A stretch of 34,132 nucleotides of DNA. Source: Desulfonatronovibrio magnus (GTDB taxonomy: Bacteria > Desulfobacterota > Desulfovibrionia > Desulfovibrionales > Desulfonatronovibrionaceae). Numbering within the stretch: position 1 is the stretch's first letter; each line of letters starts with the position of its first letter. Positions 28,084 through 34,132 of the stretch are shown in pieces. The notes under the pieces were generated by a model. It saw only the letters and a list, made by a program, of their open reading frames with translations. It was not told the DNA's origin and did not search any database. Made by a program: the position numbers and the translations under genes. Location of the stretch: positions 1 through 34,132 of the forward strand of contig NZ_JYNP01000058.1 in the NCBI RefSeq assembly GCF_000934755.1. The letters are read 5' to 3'.

Positions 28084-29177
28084 TGTCTCAACTCTTTAAC
28101 GACATTTTTAGGTCCAGGAAAGTCCTCATCACCGGCCACACAGGTTTCAAAGGCTCCTGGCTGGCCTTCTGGCTTATCCAACTGGGCGCTGATGTAACTG
28201 GATTCGCTCTGGAGCCGGATACAGATCCCAGCCATTTCAAACTGCTTAACCTGCCCATGCGCTCCATTATCGGTGATATCCGCGACCCCCAGGCACTGGC
28301 TGGAGCAGTTCAGAAAAGTCAGCCGGAAATAGTCTTTCACCTAGCTGCCCAGCCCCTGGTCAGGCGTTCTTACCGTGAACCAGTGGAAACCTTTGCCTCC
28401 AACGTCATGGGCACCATCCACCTGTTTGAAGCCAGCCGCAAGATTGAGTCAGTCAGGGCCATAGTCAATATCACCTCGGACAAGTGCTATGAAAATCAGG
28501 AATGGATCTGGGGTTACCGTGAAAACGACCCCATGGGTGGACATGACCCGTATAGTGCTTCCAAGGGCTGTGCCGAACTGGTCACATCCAGCTGGCGTAA
28601 TTCTTTTTTTCATCCTGACCAGTATGAGAAATCTCATCAGGTTTTGCTGGCCAGCGCCCGGGCCGGGAATGTCATCGGCGGGGGGGATTGGGGCGAGGAT
28701 CGTCTGATTCCTGATATCATGCGCGCTACAGTCGCGAATAAGCCGGTGATCATCCGTAATCCACAGGCCACACGCCCTTGGCAACACGTCCTGGAGCCAC
28801 TGAGCGGCTATTTGCTCCTAGGCCAAAAGTTGCTAGATGGCCGGAAGGAATTGGCCCAGGCCTGGAATTTCGGGCCTAGTGACGCTGACACCATTACTGT
28901 CGGTGAAGTGGTGCGGCGCATTAAGAAGCACTGGAATGCATTTGATTATGTGTTACGGCCTAACCCGGACGAGCCCCATGAAGCCAACCTTTTGCGACTG
29001 GACTGTTCGAAAGCGCGGGTTGAACTGGGCTGGGAAACGGTCTGGGACAGTGAAACGACGTTTATCAAGACCATAGAATGGTACAAGTTTTTTTATGAAA
29101 ACAATGAGCTGCGCACTGCAAAGGCTTTGGATGAGTATGAAGAAATCTTGATGACTGTGCAAAATGCATGCAAATGA
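28083..29177 (+). CDS. rfbG: CDP-glucose 4,6-dehydratase
   Basis: This 364-residue enzyme of the extended SDR family uses the ATG that overlaps the rfbF stop by one base (TAATG). An upstream in-frame ATG at 28047 lies inside rfbF and is not needed. It has the NAD-binding GHTGFKGSWLAFWL, the active-site YSASK in DPYSASKGCAELV, ITSDKCYE and NVIGGGDWGEDRLIPD, all typical of RfbG. It turns CDP-glucose into CDP-4-keto-6-deoxyglucose. The usual next enzyme RfbH (3-dehydrase) is not in the window. Methyltransferases and an oxidoreductase follow instead, which points to a branched or methylated CDP-sugar (inference). Confidence 0.94.
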   Translation: MSQLFNDIFRSRKVLITGHTGFKGSWLAFWLIQLGADVTGFALEPDTDPSHFKLLNLPMRSIIGDIRDPQALAGAVQKSQPEIVFHLAAQPLVRRSYREPVETFASNVMGTIHLFEASRKIESVRAIVNITSDKCYENQEWIWGYRENDPMGGHDPYSASKGCAELVTSSWRNSFFHPDQYEKSHQVLLASARAGNVIGGGDWGEDRLIPDIMRATVANKPVIIRNPQATRPWQHVLEPLSGYLLLGQKLLDGRKELAQAWNFGPSDADTITVGEVVRRIKKHWNAFDYVLRPNPDEPHEANLLRLDCSKARVELGWETVWDSETTFIKTIEWYKFFYENNELRTAKALDEYEEILMTVQNACK

Positions 29178-29285
29178 TTCTTCAAATTGATGGCCGTGAG
29201 CACACGAATCAGATCAACATTCCTGCTTCTAAAACATCAACCTAAACTAAAGGTTATTTTTGAACGAAACCCACTCAAATTTAAA

Positions 29286-29578
29286 TATGTGAAGTTTGTG
29301 GCCAACGTAAATTGACCACTGTACTGGATTTGGGCCTACATCCCTTATGCTACGATTTGATACTCATTGGTAATGAACTGATATTTAACGGGAAAAGCGC
29401 AATCCACATTGCGAGAACGTTCTTTGGCCGTAAGAAAAATTTCGCTGGCCAGAATTTCTGGGCAATTGGTTTTTATGTTTCAACGATTGGAAGAGACGAG
29501 CAAACCATACGTGAGTATATACAGAACCAAGAGAAAGTAGACAAAAGGCTTGAGCAGTTGAAGCTGTTTGATCAATAG
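29286..29578 (+). pseudogene. Methyltransferase N-terminus fused to the end of an IS200-type transposase
   Basis: From about 29286 the frame reads ICEVCGQRKLTTVLDLGLHP, the zinc-binding start of a C-methyltransferase like the one at 29748. It has no start codon because a TAA precedes it in frame, suggesting a one-base loss. After about 29385 the sequence changes to GKSAIHIARTFFGRKKNF, then GQNFWAIGFYVSTIGRDEQT, REYIQNQE and QLKLF, the C-terminus of an IS200/IS605-type TnpA. The catalytic HUH half is missing. Both parts are dead. The base-level match with the gene at 29748 is only moderate, so this is the remnant of a different methyltransferase, not a fresh copy. Confidence 0.8.
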
Positions 29579-29604
29579 TTGCCTTTAGGCGACTCCATGT
29601 TTTC

Positions 29605-29621
29605 AACCGCTTTGAGCGGTT
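29605..29621 (+). repeat. Hairpin typical of an IS200/IS605 right end
   Basis: AACCGCT-TTG-AGCGGTT forms a seven-pair hairpin 27 bases after the TnpA remnant's stop. Subterminal hairpins at this distance are the recognition structures of IS200/IS605 ends. No matching left end was found, in line with the lost 5' part. The rest of 29622-29747 is AT-rich with no gene visible. Confidence 0.6.
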
Positions 29622-29747
29622 CAATTATTACAACGCCTCGGCTTTGCCGGGAGTTGCTGCCCTCTGTGAAATTGAAGTTTAATTATTTGAATATTTCATT
29701 ATTTTGTAAAACAATCCAAAATATAAATGACTAAAGGTAAAAATAAA

Positions 29748-30965
29748 ATGAATCAAATGATTGAGGTTTTCAAGTGTGAAGTTTGTGGAAATGAAAAACT
29801 ATTTCCTGTGATTGATTTGGGATTGCATCCACTTTGCGACGAATTAATACCTGTGGGTAGCCAATCATTATGTCATTATTATCCTATCAAAATTTTGTAT
29901 TGTAAGAAGTGTTCTACTGCAATTCAGCGTTATCAGGTGCCAAAAATCAATCTTTTTCCTCAGAGTTACCATTATCGTTCTCGCTTTACAGCTGATGTTT
30001 TAAACGGAATGAAGGAACTTGTAAACTCAATCGAATATTACCTAGGTGGACTATCTGACATAACAGTTCTCGATATTGGTTGCAATGATGGCAGCTTGCT
30101 AGACTTTTTTTCCTCCAAAGGTGCAAAAACGATCGGCGTTGAGCCGACAGATGCATTCAAAGATGCAGAAGGTCGCGGACATATAATTCTTAACAAATTT
30201 TTTTCTTATTCTGTTGCTAAAGAAATAATAAAAAAAAATCAACAAATTGATGTTGTAACATTCACAAATGTGTTTGCTCACATTGAAAATTTGCCAGAAT
30301 TGCTAAGAGCAGTTGACACTGTCATGAGCGATAATTCAATTCTAGTAGTAGAGAATCACTATATGGGTTCTGTTTTAGAAAAGAAACAATTTGACACTTT
30401 TTACCACGAACATCCTAGAACTTATAGTATAAATTCATTTATACACATCGCTGAAACACTTGGCCGTAAAGTTATAGATGTTCAATTCCCACAAAGATAT
30501 GGTGGGAACATCCGTGTTGTTATCGGAAAAGCTAAAGATGCATTATCTGAGGCAAATTTCAATATGAAAGTCAAAATGCAACACGAATCTGCATTTCTTG
30601 AGCAGTTTGCTCAAATGCGCTCATTTATTGATACATGGAAGTCTCAAAAGAAGGCAGAAATCCTTGAATTGGTAGGTACTCATGGAAAATTGTCAGCAAA
30701 GGCGTTTCCTGGAAGGGCTGCGATATTGGTAGCCATGCTTGGGCTGACAGAATCTGAAATAGAGGTTGTGTATGAAAAACCAGGGTCGCTGAAAATCGGA
30801 CATTATCTCCCTGGCACACGCATACCTATACGCTCGGATGAGGAATTATTCGCTCGTATCGATCAAGTAGAGGTGCTTCTCAATTTGGCGTGGCATATTC
30901 CCAAAGAAATTGAAGGTTACCTTTGTGAGCATGGTTTCAAAGGTCGAATCGTTCATATTATTTGA
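29748..30965 (+). CDS. SAM-dependent sugar C-methyltransferase (TylC3/NovU-like architecture)
   Basis: This 405-residue protein has the three-part layout of sugar C-methyltransferases: an N-terminal zinc-binding domain with CEVC and CKKC cysteine pairs, a SAM domain with VLDIGCNDGSLLDFF at about 108, and a C-terminal nucleotide-binding-type domain (AFPGRAAILVAML, PGTRIPI). FYHEHPRTYS carries the Tyr/His residues used as base in TylC3-type enzymes. Such enzymes methylate C-3 of a nucleotide-linked 4-keto deoxysugar, and rfbFG upstream could supply CDP-4-keto-6-deoxyglucose. ATG 29748 is preferred to 29727 (seven more residues) because of AAAGG upstream, but this is uncertain. It is AT-rich compared with rfbFG. 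Confidence 0.85.
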   Translation: MNQMIEVFKCEVCGNEKLFPVIDLGLHPLCDELIPVGSQSLCHYYPIKILYCKKCSTAIQRYQVPKINLFPQSYHYRSRFTADVLNGMKELVNSIEYYLGGLSDITVLDIGCNDGSLLDFFSSKGAKTIGVEPTDAFKDAEGRGHIILNKFFSYSVAKEIIKKNQQIDVVTFTNVFAHIENLPELLRAVDTVMSDNSILVVENHYMGSVLEKKQFDTFYHEHPRTYSINSFIHIAETLGRKVIDVQFPQRYGGNIRVVIGKAKDALSEANFNMKVKMQHESAFLEQFAQMRSFIDTWKSQKKAEILELVGTHGKLSAKAFPGRAAILVAMLGLTESEIEVVYEKPGSLKIGHYLPGTRIPIRSDEELFARIDQVEVLLNLAWHIPKEIEGYLCEHGFKGRIVHII

Positions 30966-30970
30966 GAGTC

Positions 30971-32116
30971 ATGGCAAAAATTGACAGATGGCTGATTGTT
31001 GGTAACCGCAGATGGGCAAGGTTGATCGCTGGCGAGCTATGTGCTGCCGTGCCGGAAAAGACCATTATCCATATGCAGGGTGATCCAGATGATGTTGAGC
31101 TTAAGCAATGGCTGAAAATTTCTGAATTAGGAAAGCGCGTTCAAGTTGTATCAACGCCAGTTCCATGCGCTTCAACAACAATCGGGGTTGCGTTAATCAT
31201 CAACTCAGCCTATCTGCACCGCAAGTCCATTAATGAAGCACTATTTGCTGGCTATAACATCATAAGTGAGAAGCCGATTGCATTTTCACAAGAGGAAACC
31301 ATTGATTTAATCAAACTAGCTAATTCGCTTGGACTGTCACTATTCTGTACGAATACTTACCTCTTCGCAAGTTACCTTGATAAGTTGCGGATGAATTACT
31401 TGGATGGTCGAAAATTTTCATCCGTATATATAACTTGGCTAGATGCTGCAAATGAAATACGTTATGGTAAATCCAAATCATATGATTCCAGCGTGCCTGT
31501 TATTTTCGATGTACTCCCTCATGTTGCAACAATTCTCTACGCCACATTAGGAGTGTTCAGGCCGATTCCAGTCAATATTGTTGTAAACGGTGGTGGTAGC
31601 GATGTATCGATACAATACTGTTACAATGGGACAAATGTTATTGTGCGCATTGCCCGTAATGCGGAGCAGCGAGCACGGTCTATAAAGTTCATCGGATCAG
31701 ACTATCAACTAATTTTTGATTTTACTATTGAACCAGGAATGGTAAGGGTCAATAATTCTAAACCAATATCAGTTGATAAAGATTGGCATAATAAACGTAA
31801 ACCTATCTCGACAATGCTTGCCAGTCTTATTGATTTCTTCGAGTCGGGAAACTACGATATACGTCTTGGTTCGCATGTCTCACTACTTGGAAATGAACTA
31901 ATTGATGGAATTGTTGATAGTTACGTCGATCAACAAGTTTCTTGCTTAAATTTAATCAATGGAATTAATGTTAATTTTTTGGATTTGAATATGCTTTATG
32001 CAATCAAGGAGGCACTTTCAATTTCAGAACGTGTAATACCGTATATTTCTACAAATTCATCACTGCGAAAATTAGCAATGAAAAATCTTCATCGTGAAGG
32101 TGTAACCTCAAATTAA
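30971..32116 (+). CDS. Gfo/Idh/MocA-like sugar oxidoreductase
   Basis: This 381-residue protein starts at ATG 30971, five bases after the methyltransferase stop. A TTG at 30962 would overlap that gene and is less likely. The N-terminal Rossmann part has VGNRRWARLIAGEL and the family motif SEKPIAFSQEE, in which the Lys of EKP is the usual catalytic or binding residue. The C-terminal half is a plausible but diverged substrate domain. The Rossmann glycine motif is altered (GNRRWA instead of GxGxxG-like), which also occurs in some family members. By position it probably reduces a keto group of the CDP-sugar after C-methylation (inference). A non-catalytic or dehydrogenase role cannot be excluded. 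Confidence 0.72.
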   Translation: MAKIDRWLIVGNRRWARLIAGELCAAVPEKTIIHMQGDPDDVELKQWLKISELGKRVQVVSTPVPCASTTIGVALIINSAYLHRKSINEALFAGYNIISEKPIAFSQEETIDLIKLANSLGLSLFCTNTYLFASYLDKLRMNYLDGRKFSSVYITWLDAANEIRYGKSKSYDSSVPVIFDVLPHVATILYATLGVFRPIPVNIVVNGGGSDVSIQYCYNGTNVIVRIARNAEQRARSIKFIGSDYQLIFDFTIEPGMVRVNNSKPISVDKDWHNKRKPISTMLASLIDFFESGNYDIRLGSHVSLLGNELIDGIVDSYVDQQVSCLNLINGINVNFLDLNMLYAIKEALSISERVIPYISTNSSLRKLAMKNLHREGVTSN

Positions 32117-32126
32117 TTGCATAAAC

Positions 32127-33401
32127 ATGTTAAAATATAATATTATTAAACGTACTCATTGTCGCCTGTGTGGAAGCAACAACTTAACACAATTCATGCA
32201 CTTTGACTCTATTCCTTTTTTTGATGAAATTGTCATGCATGAAATGCGCGGTAATGAGTTCTCATATCCGATGGAGCTCTTTTTTTGTACTGAATGTTTG
32301 AGCGTGCAGACCCAGCACGATGTCAATCTTCATCAGTATTACAATAGCTATCAATATGTTGCTTCAAATTCTCCATACATTCGCAGTTACATGCAATCAT
32401 TGGTTTCTAAATGTCAACAGTGGATACACTTTAATCCAGGCACTAAGGTTATTGAGGTCGGTGCAGCTGATGGATATTTACTGTCTCTGTTTCAGAAAAG
32501 AGGTGCCAGTGTATTAGGTTTTGAAGCGGCGTCTAACCTGTGTCAGTTAGCCACAAGTATCAACGTCAAGGTCATTAACGCGTTGTTCACAGAAGACACG
32601 ATTGATTTAATACCTTTGGAGTTCAGAAAAGCACACTTGCTCGTATTGCTTCACACATTCGATCATCTCCCTGATCCTTCTAATTTCATGAAAAACGTCA
32701 GGCAGATACTTGATCCACAGAAGGGGGTCTTCCTGATCGAGGTGCATGATCTTCATGACATCTATTCAAAGCACGAAACTGCACTTTTTGGTCATGAGCA
32801 CACCACCTATTTGCACTACAGCTCCATAAGTCGCTTCCTCAAACGCCATGGTTTTCGCATCATTGATTTCAATTTTTTGCCGAAGGAAGTCTGCCGAGGC
32901 AGTTCCATGCTCGTTGCAGCAACTCCCCAATATAGCCATCTTGTATCGACAAGAGATCTATCATCATTTGACAATCCTGCACTTGACAAGCTTTCAACGT
33001 TTATTGAGTTCCGCTCGGAAGTCTTAAGTTCATTTGCATACCTCAAAAAATATGTAGAGGAGAAACGGCGTTCCGGAGTGCGTCTTGCAGCTTATGGTGG
33101 ATGGGGACGTGGGGTCACAACACTTGCCATGGCTAAATTGAATAATAAACATTTTGAATTTGTAGTTGATGCTAATAGCACATTGCATGGTTGTTATACG
33201 CCTGTATCTGACATAGTAATTGTATGTCCACATAGAGTCAAAAGAGATTATGTTGATGAAGTTATTGTTTTTAATTACGCATACATTGAAGAAATAAGAA
33301 ATACACTTTCAAATTTTATCAAGTGTGGTGGAAAGGTGATTTCCGTGATTGACTTACTTAACAAATCAAATCGCGGTCTGGGGTCAGGTCTTGTATTTTG
33401 A
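32127..33401 (+). CDS. Second C-methyltransferase-like protein
   Basis: This 424-residue protein has the same three-part plan as the gene at 29748: CRLC and CTEC cysteine pairs, the SAM motif VIEVGAADGYLLSLF, GHEHTTYLHYSS at the place of the catalytic His/Tyr region, and a C-terminal domain with LAAYGGWGRGVTTLAM. It is only distantly similar to its neighbour, so it probably acts on another position or another sugar. It starts ten bases after the oxidoreductase gene. The last residues (LGSGLVF) are encoded by GGGGTCAGGTCTTG plus a T-rich tail. From memory that phrase is common beside REP-associated transposase genes, so the natural end may have been replaced. AT-rich and likely acquired. Confidence 0.8.
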   Translation: MLKYNIIKRTHCRLCGSNNLTQFMHFDSIPFFDEIVMHEMRGNEFSYPMELFFCTECLSVQTQHDVNLHQYYNSYQYVASNSPYIRSYMQSLVSKCQQWIHFNPGTKVIEVGAADGYLLSLFQKRGASVLGFEAASNLCQLATSINVKVINALFTEDTIDLIPLEFRKAHLLVLLHTFDHLPDPSNFMKNVRQILDPQKGVFLIEVHDLHDIYSKHETALFGHEHTTYLHYSSISRFLKRHGFRIIDFNFLPKEVCRGSSMLVAATPQYSHLVSTRDLSSFDNPALDKLSTFIEFRSEVLSSFAYLKKYVEEKRRSGVRLAAYGGWGRGVTTLAMAKLNNKHFEFVVDANSTLHGCYTPVSDIVIVCPHRVKRDYVDEVIVFNYAYIEEIRNTLSNFIKCGGKVISVIDLLNKSNRGLGSGLVF

Positions 33402-33952
33402 TTTACCTGGGTATCTGTGCCGTAGCAATAAAAATTCGAATAAAATCCGTAAATCGGGGTAACTGTAGTATCCAATAATACGACGCACCTTTCCCAGCTA
33501 ACAAAACGCATAAAAAATTAAAAATAATGCCACCGAGAACCGGCAGACCATGTTCATTTTCTATTGTAGTGTCCAATAATACGACGCACCTTTCCCAGCT
33601 AACAAAACGCATAAAAAATTGAAAATCATGCCACCCCGGATCGGCAGGCTACAATCATTTTCCATGCTTCGGCACAGAATTTTACCGATCCATAGTGACG
33701 AACGGAGCAAAAAACAGCGTCGAGACTATCCAACCCAACCATTGGACGCAACAATCCCTCGGCTGCCATGCGCCGATCCGAAGGCCTCGACAAGACTTTC
33801 AAGATGCTGGCTTATACCCAGGCGTAGCTGTGATGCAGGCCACCCAGCCAGGAGGGAAGAAAGTGGGGACAGGTTCTTTAAGTTGCATTTTCTAACCCAT
33901 TCCGCTATATTCCTCTCAACCCAGCAACCACAAGCCTTAACGGAGGTCAGCC
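33402..33952. other. 551-bp intergenic region before the transposase
   Basis: It holds the 101-bp tandem repeat (33464-33665). The part from 33666 to 33940 shows no convincing gene; two overlapping frames there look random in composition and lack a ribosome site. Confidence 0.5.
33464..33665. repeat. 101-bp tandem direct duplication
   Basis: Units 33464-33564 and 33565-33665 match base for base over about 56 bp (TCCAATAATACGACGCACC onward, then AACAAAACGCATAAAAAATT) and more loosely after that. It may be an element end or a duplicated regulatory stretch ahead of the transposase. Confidence 0.88.
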
Positions 33953-34132
33953 ATGCCAAGAATAGCCAGATTTATTAGGGATAATCAGCCCAGCGTATAC
34001 CATATTGTTTCCAGAACAGCTCTTCAGGGCCTGCCCATCAAGGATAAAGACAATGACTTTCTGCTGGGCCTGATCAAAAAGCTCAGTCAATTCTACTTTG
34101 TTGATGTGCTGGGATTCGCACTTTTAGGCAAC
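33953..34132 (+). CDS. REP-associated tyrosine transposase (RAYT, Y1/IS200-like), N-terminal part
   Basis: The first 60 codons of a gene that continues beyond the window. They read MPRIARFIRDNQPSVYHIVS, then RTALQGLPI, DFLLGLIKKLSQFYFVDVLG and FALLGN, where the HUH motif (GNHxH) would follow. This start is characteristic of the Y1 transposases linked to REP sequences in Desulfovibrio-like and other Proteobacteria. GGAGG lies six bases before the ATG. Such proteins cut single-stranded REP hairpins; the REP-like cluster at 10571-10704 could be a substrate (inference). Confidence 0.9.
   Translation, partial: MPRIARFIRDNQPSVYHIVSRTALQGLPIKDKDNDFLLGLIKKLSQFYFVDVLGFALLGN

Noticed and set aside
33275-33612. 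Two minus-strand frames starting MRFVSWERCVVLLD
   Set aside because: Both come from the 101-bp tandem repeat; the shared start just reflects the duplication and neither has a recognisable domain.
33619-33978. 119-codon plus-strand frame before the transposase
   Set aside because: No ribosome site, random-looking composition, and it overlaps the well-supported start of the RAYT gene in another frame.

Overview
The window looks like the chromosome of a Gram-negative bacterium, most likely a deltaproteobacterium of the Desulfovibrionales type. That placement is inferred from protein flavour: SapC homologues, GT41 enzymes, a REP-associated transposase and an IVS-type four-helix-bundle gene. No rRNA or tRNA gene was seen, so it is tentative. 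Almost everything here serves the cell surface: secreted proteases and repeat proteins, a probable S-layer protein with its assembly and glycosylation genes, and a nucleotide-sugar and glycan-modification cluster.

Layout. (1) 1-9063, minus strand: a run of exported proteins. These are an S8 subtilisin-like protease cut by the window edge, a small exported protein, an 899-residue HExxH metalloprotease, a repeat protein gene broken by an in-frame TAG, and a 422-residue FN3-like repeat protein. The two proteases share a module with the same 102-residue period. The gaps are full of palindromes, including two cloverleaf-like elements and a 152-bp inverted repeat pair. (2) 9064-11242: a 7-bp minisatellite, a wecE/rffA-type sugar aminotransferase, REP-like palindromes, and a near-consensus promoter with a long leader. 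(3) 11243-21117, plus strand: a cysteine-free 1158-residue RTX/S-layer-like protein ending at a strong terminator, then two GT41 (OGT/SPINDLY-type) glycosyltransferases and two SapC-family proteins in one tight run. (4) 21118-21991: a four-helix-bundle gene between 82-bp direct repeats, in purine-rich then pyrimidine-rich sequence. (5) 21992-27193: a 1733-residue modular protein (FkbM methyltransferase, DUF115/MptE-like, FkbM, FkbM, GT2) with an in-frame (AG)16 tract just before the GT2 domain. (6) 27304-33401: rfbF and rfbG (CDP-4-keto-6-deoxyglucose synthesis), a methyltransferase/IS200 pseudogene scar, then two C-methyltransferase-like proteins and a Gfo/Idh/MocA oxidoreductase. (7) 33402-34132: a 101-bp tandem repeat and the start of a REP-associated tyrosine transposase.

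How the genes may work together (inference): the S-layer-like protein would be exported without a signal peptide, assembled with SapC help, and O-glycosylated by the tandem GT41 enzymes. The giant modular protein and the CDP-sugar genes would build or decorate further surface glycans. The (AG)16 tract would make the GT2 part of the giant protein phase-variable: gain or loss of one repeat unit brings in a stop codon within 8 to 13 codons. Base composition is mosaic. Roughly 23.3-27.3 kb and 29.2-33.4 kb are AT-rich, while the start of the giant gene and rfbFG are GC-richer, which suggests cassette exchange in the glycan region.
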